The notes: a model not told the origin generated them from the letters alone. DNA of 64,000 bases from Paraburkholderia ginsengiterrae (GCF_001645125.1 NZ_LXKA01000143.1:1-64000); one strand, 5' to 3'; counted from the first letter of the stretch, positions 44,213 through 53,311 are shown. Numbers and translations: made by a program.

Positions 44213-45061
44213 ATGGGTTTCGAACAACTCGCTGAACTGAAGAAGCAACTGGCAGCGGCCCGCGCCGCGGCCGCACCTGCCGCGCGCTCCGGTGGCGGCA
44301 AGCCTGCTTCAAAGGACGCTTCCAAGACTGGCGCGGAATCGCACGCAAAACCGGGCGCCAAGCCTGGTTCGGCTGGCGCCAACGCCGGTGCGAAGTCGGG
44401 CCCGAGGCCTGCCCGCAAGCCCGCGCCGCCGCGCCGTGCCGCGCCCGCATCGGCGCCTTCGGCCGAGGGTGCCAACCCGGCCAGCACGAAGCCGGCTGTG
44501 GATGCGAAGCCCGTCGACCCCGTGGTGAAATCGATCGGGCGCTTGCAGAAACGCTTCCCCATTGCTTTCCCGAAGAATCCGGCGCCCAAGCTGCCGCTGA
44601 AGGTCGGTATTTTCGAAGACCTGGTGGTGCATGCGAAGGAACTGTCGCTGAGCGAAGCCGAGTTGCGCGAGGCGATCAAGACGTGGTGCCGTGGCAGCCG
44701 CTACTGGAAATGTCTCGTCGAAGGCGCGGCGCGCGTCGATCTGACCGGCGCCGAGGCCGGCAAGGTCACGGCGCAGGAAGCCGCCGGCGCGCAGCGTCTG
44801 CAGGCGCATCGCGCGAACCGGAGCGCACAGAAAGCGGCGGCTGGCGCGGCGAGCGCGACCGCAGCAACTGCGCCGGCGAGCGCTGAAGGCGCTGAGGCGA
44901 CAGCCGAGGCCGCGAATGCACAGGCTGAAGCCGCAACGGCTTCGGCAGACGGCGCACACAGCGAGCCGCAGGCCGCCCCGGCGGCGACGTCAGCGCCGGC
45001 GCCGACCAACCAGCAAGCCCCTGCCGAACCGGCGAGCCCGCCGGCCACCGGCGAAGCGTAA
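44213..45061 (+). CDS. ProQ/FinO-domain RNA-binding protein
   Basis: 282 aa. Residues about 105-205 form the ProQ/FinO domain (KSIGRLQKRFPIAFPKN; PLKVGIFEDLV; LREAIKTWCRGSRYWKCLVEGAARVDLTG). It is flanked by a long Ala/Pro/Lys/Gly-rich N-terminal arm and an Ala/Glu-rich C-terminal tail, low complexity and presumably disordered. Such proteins bind small RNAs and mRNA 3' hairpins. The start at 44213 begins with the conserved-looking MGFEQLAELKKQLAAAR helix. Confidence 0.9.
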   Translation: MGFEQLAELKKQLAAARAAAAPAARSGGGKPASKDASKTGAESHAKPGAKPGSAGANAGAKSGPRPARKPAPPRRAAPASAPSAEGANPASTKPAVDAKPVDPVVKSIGRLQKRFPIAFPKNPAPKLPLKVGIFEDLVVHAKELSLSEAELREAIKTWCRGSRYWKCLVEGAARVDLTGAEAGKVTAQEAAGAQRLQAHRANRSAQKAAAGAASATAATAPASAEGAEATAEAANAQAEAATASADGAHSEPQAAPAATSAPAPTNQQAPAEPASPPATGEA

Positions 45062-45078
45062 GCGAACCGCCACCCCGG

Positions 45079-46431
45079 CTAGGGGTGGCTGCCTTGCAGC
45101 GCGCCGGCCGCGAGGCGGCTGCGCACAAATCCGACGTGTTCACGCAGCACATAGAAGGCGTCGGCATAGGCGAGCGGCATGCGCAGGCGGTTCAACGTCC
45201 CCTCGATCTGATCCAGTTCCGCGAAGAGCCGTTTGCGCTCCTCGGCGGTCGTGTCGGCCATGGCCGCGCGTTCGATCGCGATCAGCGAACCATAGTAGCG
45301 ATAGATGCGCGAGCGCACCCGCCAGCCGTACAGTGCGGGGATCAGGCGCATGGCCGGGACCAGCAGCACGGCCACCGGCAGCAGCAGAAACAGCGTGCGG
45401 TCGGCGATGCTTGCGAGCCAGAACGGCAGCGTGCGGTACAGAAAGCTCTTGCCGGTCTTGTAGTAGCGCTGCGCGTCCGCGCCGATCTGGTATTCATGCG
45501 CGACCGGACTCGGGAATTCGCCCGCATGCTGCAACAGACCCGGCGTGCCATGCACTTCCTGCGCCGCTTCGATCAGCAGGTCGGAGATGGCCGGATGCAG
45601 ACTGGTCCGGGCCACGAGTTCAACCGTCGGGCTGATCAGATGGATCGTTTCAGGCGGTATCGTATGCTGCAAATCCAGCACGCCGGGCGGCAGGTCGATC
45701 TCGTTCAGATAGGGAAAGATGCGCGTATAGGCGCTCGCTTCCGAGAAATCCATCACCGAAATACCCGGCACCCTGAGCAGACGCAGCATCAGGTCACGCG
45801 TGGCCGAGTCGCCGTTCAGGATGGCCGCGTCAACGTCGCCCGCTATCAGTTGGGTGGCGGCCTGCATACCGTCGCTCGGCACCAGCACCGAGCTGCCGCC
45901 CGGCACAATGCCGTTTGCCTTCAGCAGCGCAAGCGCCAGCATGCGCGTACCGCTGCCTTCGCGGCCCACCGCGATCCGTTTGCCTTCCAGTTGCGAAAGC
46001 TGGTTCAGGCCCGCGCCGCGGTAGAACACCACCACCGGAATATAGAAAACGCTGCCGAGCGACATGAGCGACGAGGTGTCGAGCCCGCCGGCTATGCCGC
46101 CTTGCACCAATGCAATATCGACGCGCTGCTCGGGGTCCAGCAGGCGCTTCAGGTTCTGCACGGAGCCGTCGGACTCCAGCACATTCAGTGTGATGCCGTT
46201 GCGCGCGAGAATCTTCCTGTACTGCTCGGCGGTGACGAGAAACGAGCTGTCGTGCGGGCCGGCGCTCATGGTGATCGTCCTGGGCGGCGCCGGATCGATT
46301 AGCCAGACGATCAGTCCGACGACGATCACGACGATCGCGGCCACCACCACATAAGCCACGGTGTGATCGCGCCATTCGGCATGGTGCGGGTCGCCGGGAA
46401 AATGCGGGGGACGCGGGCGCGGTGCTTTCAT
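45079..46431 (-). CDS. TAXI-family solute-binding protein with membrane anchors
   Basis: 450 aa. One N-terminal membrane helix (residues 28-48), a TAXI-type binding domain (ITMSAGPHDSSFLVTAEQYRKIL; VDIALVQGGIAG; GKRIAVGREGSGTRMLALALL; DAAILNGDSATRDLM), then a second membrane segment near residue 370 and a C-terminal helical tail. Classical TAXI proteins are free periplasmic partners of TRAP transporters; here both ends are anchored and no TRAP permease is present, so it may sense rather than transport. GGAG precedes the start. Confidence 0.8.
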   Translation of the reverse strand: MKAPRPRPPHFPGDPHHAEWRDHTVAYVVVAAIVVIVVGLIVWLIDPAPPRTITMSAGPHDSSFLVTAEQYRKILARNGITLNVLESDGSVQNLKRLLDPEQRVDIALVQGGIAGGLDTSSLMSLGSVFYIPVVVFYRGAGLNQLSQLEGKRIAVGREGSGTRMLALALLKANGIVPGGSSVLVPSDGMQAATQLIAGDVDAAILNGDSATRDLMLRLLRVPGISVMDFSEASAYTRIFPYLNEIDLPPGVLDLQHTIPPETIHLISPTVELVARTSLHPAISDLLIEAAQEVHGTPGLLQHAGEFPSPVAHEYQIGADAQRYYKTGKSFLYRTLPFWLASIADRTLFLLLPVAVLLVPAMRLIPALYGWRVRSRIYRYYGSLIAIERAAMADTTAEERKRLFAELDQIEGTLNRLRMPLAYADAFYVLREHVGFVRSRLAAGALQGSHP

Positions 46432-46685
46432 GGACACTCCGTGCGGGATGCCTGGATGATCGCATTGTGTACCGTTGGCGGCGGGTTTGGCGTCGGCAGT
46501 ATGCTCTATTGACCGGGTGGGCGGGAAACGCCTTGCCGTACGGCACAGCGGGCAGGATGGGCAGCATGGGCGGCCGGGGCGGGGTATTTCGGAATGTCCG
46601 GCATAACGAGCGCTCCAGCACACGAAAGGTGTGGTTCGCCGTGGCATAATTCTCCGCAGCTTTTCATCGTGTCGCCGCGCGCATC
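46432..46685. other. Divergent intergenic region, 254 bp
   Basis: Lies between the TAXI protein gene and the DUF2946-type gene and must hold two promoters. No operator or repeat stands out. Confidence 0.4.
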
Positions 46686-47102
46686 GTGAGTCGTTTCTAT
46701 CGGAAGATCGGCAGTTGGCTGGGATTGTTTGCGATCCTGATGGCCACGCTCGCCCCGACGATCTCGCACACGCTCGCTGCGCGCAACGAAGCCGGCGCTA
46801 TCCTCGGCGCGTACTGCGGGATGCCGCCGCTGGCGGCGGTACAGGCCGATGCAGCAGCGCTCACTTCCGGCGCGCCCGGGCAGTCCCTGGGCAAATCCGC
46901 CCAACACTCCGCGACCTCAGACAGCGACGCCTGCGGCTATTGCAGCCTGCTCGCCCACATGCCCGTCATGCCGAGCGTCGAGGGCTTGTTCGTCGTCGCC
47001 GTACGGACGCTGCAGCACACTGTCGCGACCCGTTTCGAAAGCGTTCGCCGGGCCGAACCGCTCACCTTCGCCCAGCCCCGCGCGCCACCGTTCCCATCCT
47101 GA
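46686..47102 (+). CDS. DUF2946-like exported protein with CxxC motif
   Basis: 138 aa from GTG at 46686. A hydrophobic N-terminal segment (WLGLFAILMATLAPTISHTLA) is followed by a His/Asp region and DACGYCSLLAHMP, the Cys-x-x-Cys/His pattern typical of DUF2946 proteins, which often lie beside copper genes. A metal role is inferred from that and from copC nearby. An alternative later start would remove the leader, so GTG is preferred. Confidence 0.65.
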   Translation: MSRFYRKIGSWLGLFAILMATLAPTISHTLAARNEAGAILGAYCGMPPLAAVQADAAALTSGAPGQSLGKSAQHSATSDSDACGYCSLLAHMPVMPSVEGLFVVAVRTLQHTVATRFESVRRAEPLTFAQPRAPPFPS

Positions 47103-47208
47103 TTCGAGTCACCAAGGCGCGATGCCACGAGTGCATCGCGGCTGACGCCGCACGTCCGTTCGAGGCGTGCGCGCCGGCATAGTCACTCTCGATGAAACAG
47201 GATCAACC

Positions 47209-48123
47209 ATGCAAATCCAGCAAAGCCTGGAAAGTCAGGCAAAGCGCAGCGGCAAATCGCTGCGCGCGGCGTCGCTCACCGCGGCCGCCGCTTCCGTGTT
47301 GTTGTGCGCGCCCACGCTCGCTAGCGCCCACGCGATTGCGGGCGATCGCGTCTTTCCCTCGACGCTGGCCGTCGACGACCCCGGCGTCGGCGACGAAGCC
47401 AACCTCGAGTACGGCCATCAACGCGTGCCCGGAGACAACGGTGATCAGAGCATCAACACGTTCAGCTTCGAGTACGACAAACTGATCACGTCACGGCTCG
47501 CGGTGTCCGTCGACGGCAACTATCAGATGCAAAACAATCCGACGGCGCGCGGTTTTGGCAACTTTGGCGTCGGCTTGAAGTACCTGTTGTATGTCAACGA
47601 CGCGCACGAATTCATGACGTCGGTCGGGGTCAACGCCGAACTCGGCGGGACCGGCAGCCGTGCGGTCGCCGACAACTTCTCGACGATCTCGCCGACCGTG
47701 TATGTCGGCAAGGGCATGGGCGATCTGCCTGATTCTCTCGCGTATTTGCGCCCGGTTGCCATCACGGCGGAGGCGGCGCCGGCGCTCACCACCGGCGCAG
47801 GACAGCCGAACGCGTTCAACTACGGCTTCACGGTGCAGTACAGCTTGCCGTATCTGCAGCAGCACGTGCACGATGCCGGTCTGCCGCAGCCGTTCGCGAA
47901 CCTGATCCCGCTGGTGGAAATCCCGCTGTCGCGCAGCCAGGGGCAGACAACCGGCACGGTCAATCCGGGCTTTATCTGGATCAACCGGTACGGGCAGTTC
48001 GGCGTGGAAGCGCAGGTGCCGATCAATCGCGCGAGCGGTTCGCACGTGGGCATCCTGGTCCAGGCGCACGTATTCTTCGACGACGTTGCGCCCACCACGA
48101 TCGGCAAACCCCTGTTCCAGTAA
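47209..48123 (+). CDS. Putative outer-membrane beta-barrel protein of the copper group
   Basis: 304 aa. A long signal peptide (about residues 1-43, ending ASAHA) precedes a body with alternating hydrophobic strands (FSFEYDKLITSRLAVSVDGNYQ; VGLKYLLYVNDAHEFMTSVGVNAEL; GILVQAHVFFDD), suggesting a small barrel like MetA-pathway-type or OmpW-like porins. The first mature residues (HAIAGDRVFPSTL) contain a His near the N-terminus. AGGAT precedes the ATG. It lies between the DUF2946 gene and copC on the same strand. Confidence 0.6.
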   Translation: MQIQQSLESQAKRSGKSLRAASLTAAAASVLLCAPTLASAHAIAGDRVFPSTLAVDDPGVGDEANLEYGHQRVPGDNGDQSINTFSFEYDKLITSRLAVSVDGNYQMQNNPTARGFGNFGVGLKYLLYVNDAHEFMTSVGVNAELGGTGSRAVADNFSTISPTVYVGKGMGDLPDSLAYLRPVAITAEAAPALTTGAGQPNAFNYGFTVQYSLPYLQQHVHDAGLPQPFANLIPLVEIPLSRSQGQTTGTVNPGFIWINRYGQFGVEAQVPINRASGSHVGILVQAHVFFDDVAPTTIGKPLFQ

Positions 48124-48138
48124 CGCAGGAGAAACACA

Positions 48139-48531
48139 ATGAACGACATGATGAAGAACAGCCGCGCGAGACGCACGAGCGCCGCCACGAAACTGGCCAC
48201 GCTGCTCGCGGGCCTCGCATTCGCGGGCGCGGCTCTCGCACATGTGTTTCCGCAGAAGCAGGAACCTGGTGCGGGCGCGACGGTGGCATCGCCCGCGCAG
48301 GTGCGGGTGCTGTTCGACGGGCCGCTTGAACCGGCATTCAGTTCGCTGACGGTGACCGACGCGAGCGGCAAGCAGGTCAACGCGCAGAAATCCGCCGTCG
48401 ACGAGCATCAGCCGGCGGTGATCTCAGTGCCGTTGCCGCCGCTTGCCGCCGGCCGCTACACGGTGCATTGGGTGGCGGTGGCCTCAGACGGGCATCGCAC
48501 GCACGGCGACTACAAGTTCGACGTAAAGTAG
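48139..48531 (+). CDS. copC: CopC/YobA-type periplasmic copper-binding protein
   Basis: 130 aa. Signal peptide to ALA (about residue 34), so the mature protein starts AHVFPQKQEP with the copper-ligand His close to the N-terminus. The C-terminal HWVAVASDGHRTHGDYKF supplies the other ligands. It carries Cu(II) in the periplasm and usually works with CopD, which is not present here. AGGAG precedes the start, 15 bp after the previous gene. Confidence 0.88.
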   Translation: MNDMMKNSRARRTSAATKLATLLAGLAFAGAALAHVFPQKQEPGAGATVASPAQVRVLFDGPLEPAFSSLTVTDASGKQVNAQKSAVDEHQPAVISVPLPPLAAGRYTVHWVAVASDGHRTHGDYKFDVK

Positions 48532-48671
48532 TCCGAAGTGGTGATGCGCGGCGGCATCCATCGGCGATGGTGTCGCGCATCATGCTGAGGCGCGTGGGGT
48601 TCACGGACATCATTGGATGCGAGCCCGCGTCCTTCAGGGCGGCAATCGCACGCCGCCCGCTCGCGAGCGTG

Positions 48672-49559
48672 TCAACTCCGCATGAAAATATCCCGCGCGA
48701 GTGAACACAGCAGCGCCGTAGTCGGCGATTCATCCTGCAAGCGGTGGCTCATGATGATCGGCGAGGCCACCTTGGCCGCCGGAATCGGCCGGTACACCAC
48801 GCCGTGCGCGCGCAATCCCTCCACGCTTTCCGGCACGAGACACACACCCACTTGCGCCGCCACGAGGCCCAGCGCGGTCTGCAATTCCCTGACTTCATGA
48901 ATCGCCTTCGGCTCCAGCGCGTGATCGTGCATCGCGGATAGCTGCTGGTCGGCGTAGCTCGGACGCGGCGTGCTGGGGTAGACGATCAGGGTTTCCTGCG
49001 CGAGCGCGGCCAGCGTGAGCGGCTTCTTCTGGCGCGCGAGCGGATGGTCTTGCGGCAGCGCGGCGATCATCCGTTCTTCGACGAGCACTTCGCGTGCGAG
49101 TTGCGCGTCGTCGAAACGCAGGCGGCCGAAGCCCACATCGATACGGCCGCCTTTGAGGGCCGCGAGCTGTTCGATCGTAAACATTTCAATCAGCGACAAC
49201 TCGATATGCGGCGCGGCCTCGCGAAACGCCCGGATCACAGCGGGCAGCGCGCCATACAGCGTGGACGGCACGAAGCCGATCACGACGCGCTCAGCCAGTT
49301 GCGCAAGGCGGCGTGTCAGTGGCGCGAGCTCTTCGGCTTCATCGACGAGGCGCTTGGCCTGCGCATAGAAAATGCGCCCGGCCTCGGTCAGGCGCAACGG
49401 CCGCGAACCGCGCTCGAACAGCGCCAGGCCGATGCTTTCTTCGATCTGCTGGATCTGGCGGCTGAGCGGCGGCTGCGTCATATGCAGACGGTTGGCCGCT
49501 CGCGTGATGTTCATTTCTTCCGCGACCGCGATGAAGTAGCGCAGTTGGCGAAGTTCCAT
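48672..49559 (-). CDS. catR: LysR-family regulator CatR/CatM type
   Basis: 295 aa. MELRQLRYFIAVAEEMNITRAANRLHMTQPPLSRQIQQIEE is the helix-turn-helix of the CatM/BenM/CatR subgroup; the rest is the effector domain that binds cis,cis-muconate. It is divergent from catB, and an ATAC-N7-GTAT site lies at its own start, so it probably represses itself and activates catBAC. GGAGG gives the start. Confidence 0.9.
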   Translation of the reverse strand: MELRQLRYFIAVAEEMNITRAANRLHMTQPPLSRQIQQIEESIGLALFERGSRPLRLTEAGRIFYAQAKRLVDEAEELAPLTRRLAQLAERVVIGFVPSTLYGALPAVIRAFREAAPHIELSLIEMFTIEQLAALKGGRIDVGFGRLRFDDAQLAREVLVEERMIAALPQDHPLARQKKPLTLAALAQETLIVYPSTPRPSYADQQLSAMHDHALEPKAIHEVRELQTALGLVAAQVGVCLVPESVEGLRAHGVVYRPIPAAKVASPIIMSHRLQDESPTTALLCSLARDIFMRS

Positions 49560-49561
49560 GC

Positions 49562-49576
49562 ATACCTCCAAGGTAT
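49562..49576. promoter_or_regulatory. CatR/BenM-type operator ATAC-N7-GTAT
   Basis: ATACCTCCAAGGTAT fits the BenM/CatM consensus ATAC-N7-GTAT exactly. Its centre is about 65 bp before the likely catB transcription start (TACTAT at 49622-49627), the usual LysR activator position, and it overlaps the catR ribosome-binding site. Confidence 0.7.
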
Positions 49577-49663
49577 GGAAGTAGTCTGAATCGGTGTTGG
49601 ACTGCTTCGCGGGTTTGTTTCTACTATGGGGGCTCCCGGTCAAGCAGTTCAGGAGCGCAACGA

Positions 49664-50821
49664 ATGATAGCAACACCCGTGAAGATCGAAAGCGTGGAGA
49701 CGATTCTCGTCGACGTCCCGACGATCCGTCCGCACCGCCTCTCGGTCGCAACGATGAACTGTCAGACGCTGGTGCTGGTGCGCATCCGGTGCGCCGACGG
49801 CATCGTCGGCGTGGGCGAGGGCACCACGATCGGCGGCCTCGCCTACGGCGAGGAAAGCCCGGAAAGCATCAAGGTCAATATCGACACATATTTCGCGCCG
49901 CTGCTCAAAGGCATGGACGCGACCCGTCCGGGCGCCGCCATGGCAAAGCTGCGCGAACTGTTTCAGGGCAACCGGTTTGCCCGATCCGCGCTCGAAACCG
50001 CCTTGTTCGACGCTCAGGCGCAGCGCGTCGGCGTGCCGCTCTCGGAGCTGTTCGGCGGCCGCGTGCGCGATTCGGTGGAGGTGGCGTGGACGCTCGCGAG
50101 CGGCGAAACCCAGCGCGATATCGACGAAGCCGCGCAGGTGCTCGAGATGAAGCGTCACCGTGTCTTCAAGCTGAAGATCGGCGCGCGCGCGGTGGCGGAC
50201 GACGTGGCGCATGTCGTCGCGATCAGAAAGGCGCTGGACGGCCGTGGCGAGGTGCGGGTCGACGTGAATCAGGCATGGACCGAGTCCGAGTCGATCTGGG
50301 CCGGCCGGCGTTTCGCCGACGCCGGCGTAACGCTGATCGAGCAGCCGATTGCGGCGGACAACCGCGCGGGCCTCAAGCGTCTGACCGACCTGGCACTCGT
50401 GCCGATCATGGCCGACGAGGCGCTGCACGGACCGGCGGACGCTTTCGCCATCGCCAGTGCGCGCACCGCGGATGTGTTCGCCGTGAAGATCGCCCAATCC
50501 GGCGGCCTCGCGGGCGCCGCGCACGTGGCGGCGATCGCGGCGGCCGCGAATCTCGATCTGTACGGCGGCACGATGCTCGAAGGCGCGGTGGGCACGATCG
50601 CCTCGGCGCAACTCTTCAGCACGTTCGGCGAGTTGAAGTGGGGCACCGAGCTGTTCGGCCCGCTGCTGCTCACCGAAGAAATTCTCACCGAACCGCTGCG
50701 TTACGAGAACTTCTCCCTGCATCTGCCTGAAGGTCCGGGTCTGGGCATCACGCTCGACTGGGACAAGATCGATCGCCTGCGGCGCGACACGCGCAAGGGC
50801 GCCAGCGTTACCACACTCTGA
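49664..50821 (+). CDS. catB: Muconate cycloisomerase
   Basis: 385 aa, enolase superfamily. The catalytic Lys pair is in FKLKIG (K169 and K171), metal ligands follow in VDVNQAW, IEQP and MADEA, and the second Lys region is FAVKIAQSGG. Converts cis,cis-muconate to muconolactone in the ortho-cleavage beta-ketoadipate pathway. First gene of catB-catA-catC. Confidence 0.94.
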   Translation: MIATPVKIESVETILVDVPTIRPHRLSVATMNCQTLVLVRIRCADGIVGVGEGTTIGGLAYGEESPESIKVNIDTYFAPLLKGMDATRPGAAMAKLRELFQGNRFARSALETALFDAQAQRVGVPLSELFGGRVRDSVEVAWTLASGETQRDIDEAAQVLEMKRHRVFKLKIGARAVADDVAHVVAIRKALDGRGEVRVDVNQAWTESESIWAGRRFADAGVTLIEQPIAADNRAGLKRLTDLALVPIMADEALHGPADAFAIASARTADVFAVKIAQSGGLAGAAHVAAIAAAANLDLYGGTMLEGAVGTIASAQLFSTFGELKWGTELFGPLLLTEEILTEPLRYENFSLHLPEGPGLGITLDWDKIDRLRRDTRKGASVTTL

Positions 50822-50868
50822 ACCGTGATCCATTAGTCATCCAGAACATCAAACGAAGGAGATACCCC

Positions 50869-51777
50869 GTGAACAAGCAAGCTATCGACGCGCTGCTCCA
50901 GAAAATCAACGACAGCGCCACCAGCGAAGGCAATCCGCGCACCAAGGAGATCGTCAACCGGATCGTGCAGGACCTGTTCTATACGATCGAAGACCTCGAC
51001 GTGCAGCCCGCTGAATTCTGGACCGCGCTGAACTATCTCGGAGACGCCGGCAAGAGCGGCGAGCTGGGTTTGCTGGCTGCGGGGCTCGGTTTCGAACATT
51101 TTCTCGATCTGCGCCTGGATGAAGCGGAGGCAAAGGCAGGCATTGAAGGCGGCACGCCGCGCACGATCGAAGGTCCGCTGTATGTGGCCGGTGCGCCGCT
51201 GTCCGACGGGCATGCACGGCTCGACGACGGCACCGATCCGGGCCAGACGCTGGTGATGCGCGGTCGCGTGCTTGGCGAAGACGGCAAGCCGTTGGCGCAT
51301 GCGCTGGTGGAAGTGTGGCACGCGAACCATCTCGGCAATTACTCGTACTTCGACCAGTCGCAGCCGGCCTTCAATCTGCGCCGCTCGATCCGCACCGATG
51401 CGGAAGGCCGGTACAGCTTCCGCAGCGTCGTGCCGGTCGGCTACAGCGTGCCGCCGCAAGGCAAGACGCAACAGTTGCTCGATCAGCTTGGCCGTCACGG
51501 GCATCGTCCGGCGCATATTCACTTCTTCGTGTCCTCGCCGGGCTTCCGCAAGCTGACCACGCAGATCAACATCGACGGCGATCCGTACCTGTGGGACGAC
51601 TTCGCGTTCGCCACGCGCGACGGCCTCGTGCCGGCGGTCAAGCAGGCCGAGGGCGCCGAAGGCAAACCGTATGGCGTGGACGGCAACTTCGCGCTGATCG
51701 ATTTCGACTTCACGCTGTTCAAGGAGCGCGAGAACCTGCCGGGCGCCGAAATCGAGCGCTTGCGCGCCGCGGCCTGA
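50869..51777 (+). CDS. catA: Catechol 1,2-dioxygenase
   Basis: 302 aa intradiol dioxygenase. The iron ligands lie in HLGNYSYF and GRYSFRSVVP (Tyr) and HGHRPAHIHFF (two His), with an N-terminal helical dimerisation domain of about 95 residues (DLFYTIEDLDVQPAEFW). Cleaves catechol to cis,cis-muconate, the inducer of CatR. GTG start with AAGGAG upstream, 47 bp after catB. Confidence 0.95.
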   Translation: MNKQAIDALLQKINDSATSEGNPRTKEIVNRIVQDLFYTIEDLDVQPAEFWTALNYLGDAGKSGELGLLAAGLGFEHFLDLRLDEAEAKAGIEGGTPRTIEGPLYVAGAPLSDGHARLDDGTDPGQTLVMRGRVLGEDGKPLAHALVEVWHANHLGNYSYFDQSQPAFNLRRSIRTDAEGRYSFRSVVPVGYSVPPQGKTQQLLDQLGRHGHRPAHIHFFVSSPGFRKLTTQINIDGDPYLWDDFAFATRDGLVPAVKQAEGAEGKPYGVDGNFALIDFDFTLFKERENLPGAEIERLRAAA

Positions 51778-51810
51778 TGCGTGGCCCAATGATCAGAAAG
51801 GAGAACCAGT

Positions 51811-52101
51811 ATGCTGTTTCACGTTGAGATGACCGTCAACCTGCCGCCCGACATGGACGCCGAACGTGCCGCGCGCCTGAAGGCCGACGAGAAGGCGATG
51901 TCGCAAAAGTTGCAACGGGAGGGTGTATGGCGGCACCTGTGGCGCATTGCCGGGCGCTACGCGAATATCAGCGTGTTCGACGTGGAGAGCCCCGCACATC
52001 TGCATGATGTGCTGAGCCAGTTGCCGCTCTTTCCGTATATGGCGGTTGAAGTGCGCGCGTTGTGCCGGCACGCATCGTCGATTCGGGACGACGACCGGTA
52101 G
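51811..52101 (+). CDS. catC: Muconolactone delta-isomerase
   Basis: 96 aa, the normal CatC length. MLFHVEMTVNLPPDM and ISVFDVESPAHLHDVLSQLPLFPYM are the family signatures. Converts muconolactone to beta-ketoadipate enol-lactone; forms a decamer in known members. AAGGAG upstream; followed by a terminator-like hairpin. Confidence 0.95.
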   Translation: MLFHVEMTVNLPPDMDAERAARLKADEKAMSQKLQREGVWRHLWRIAGRYANISVFDVESPAHLHDVLSQLPLFPYMAVEVRALCRHASSIRDDDR

Positions 52102-52117
52102 GCGCGGCAGCAGGCTG

Positions 52118-52141
52118 AAGGTGCCGCGCAGGCGGCACCTT
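52118..52141 (+). terminator. Hairpin after catC
   Basis: AAGGTGCCG-CGCAGG-CGGCACCTT, a 9-bp perfect stem with a 6-nt loop, 17 bp after the catC stop. The T-run is short, so termination may be weak or bidirectional; the next gene is convergent. Confidence 0.6.
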
Positions 52142-52217
52142 GTCAAAGCGCGGCGTGAACGCAAGCGACCGTGACGCCATGCCCTACAACTGCGTCGCAG
52201 CGCTGCCCGCGCCGCGG

Positions 52218-53102
52218 TCAGACTCCCGCCAGATGGCGCACCAACGCCTTTTCCGGACGCGCCATCGCATTCAGCTCGCGCATGCAGATCAGCAACTGCC
52301 GCGTGGCCCAGCTATCGGTCAGCTCGATCGTGCGGATACCCGGCGTGCCGCGATAGCGCTTCGCCGCCGTGGCCGGCACGATGCCGACGCCGGCACCTTG
52401 CTCGACCATGCAGCAGATCGCGTCGAAAGTCCGCACATGGGTTCGCACACGCAGGCTCTGGCCGGCGAGCAGCGCCCGCTCACCCAGATAGGCCGTCAGC
52501 GCGCTATCCGCGCTCAGGCCGATGAATTCGCGCTCGGCCACCTCCGCGAGCGTGGCGCGGCGGCGAGTCGCGAGCGCATCGTCACGGCTCGTGATGAGCA
52601 CCAGTTTGTCGACGGCAAAGGGCAGGGTCTGCAATGCGCCGTGCTCGACCGCGTCTGAAATGATGCCGATTTCCGCTGCGCCGGTAAGCACGGCCTTGAC
52701 CGTTTCGCTGCTTTGGCGCTCCTTCAGATCGATCTGCACGTTGGGATGATTGCGCAGAAAGAGGCCGATCGCGGAAGGCAGGAATTCGGTAATCGCCGCC
52801 GTGTTGGTCCACAGGCGGATGCAGGCCTTGCGGCCTTCCTGATGCTCGCCAAGTTCGCCCTGCATTCTTTCTATCTGCCCCAACACGAGCCGCGCATGAT
52901 GCGCGAGCGTGTCGCCGGTCGGCGTGGATTCGACACCGCGGCGGCCACGTTCGAGCAGCGGCATGCCCAAGGTGTCTTCCATGCCGCGCAGCCGCGCGCT
53001 CGCCGAGGGCAGCGACAGGTTCGCGCGCGCCGCGCCGTGCGTGATGCTGCCGGTATCGAGAATGTGCAGAAAGAGCCGTAGATCGACGAGGTCGAAGCGC
53101 AT
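52218..53102 (-). CDS. LysR-family regulator
   Basis: 294 aa. The helix-turn-helix region FLHILDTGSITHGAARANLSLPSASARLRGME is less conserved than in CatR; the effector domain is normal length. Divergent from the TauE/SafE exporter at 53312, which is its most likely target. The effector is unknown. Confidence 0.85.
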   Translation of the reverse strand: MRFDLVDLRLFLHILDTGSITHGAARANLSLPSASARLRGMEDTLGMPLLERGRRGVESTPTGDTLAHHARLVLGQIERMQGELGEHQEGRKACIRLWTNTAAITEFLPSAIGLFLRNHPNVQIDLKERQSSETVKAVLTGAAEIGIISDAVEHGALQTLPFAVDKLVLITSRDDALATRRRATLAEVAEREFIGLSADSALTAYLGERALLAGQSLRVRTHVRTFDAICCMVEQGAGVGIVPATAAKRYRGTPGIRTIELTDSWATRQLLICMRELNAMARPEKALVRHLAGV

Positions 53103-53311
53103 GGAGGACCGTTTGAGCGGGAGCCGGTAGTGGGTTGTCTGCCTCGGTTACGGGCCAGGTTGCAGCCTGCGTTTAAGGTTGGGTTTAAGCCTGGGTTTGA
53201 GCCTGGGTTTGAGCCTTCGTCCCAGCCTAAGGCACAGTACGTATCTTACGCATTGTGGCCTGCCTTGCGGCGATCGAAAATCGCTGACATCACATCAACA
53301 ACACCGATCCG
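53103..53311. other. Divergent intergenic region with tandem repeat
   Basis: 209 bp between the LysR gene and the exporter gene. It holds four 12-bp repeats (53172-53219) and otherwise no clear site. Confidence 0.5.
53172..53219. repeat. Four tandem 12-bp repeats
   Basis: Units TTTAAGGTTGGG, TTTAAGCCTGGG, TTTGAGCCTGGG and TTTGAGCCTTCG. The middle two differ by one base; the outer ones are more degenerate. They lie in the promoter gap, where copy changes would alter spacing. Confidence 0.7.

Noticed and set aside
48532-48671. Possible gene fragment between copC and catR
   Set aside because: Short frames there have no recognisable family match and no start signals; treated as spacer.
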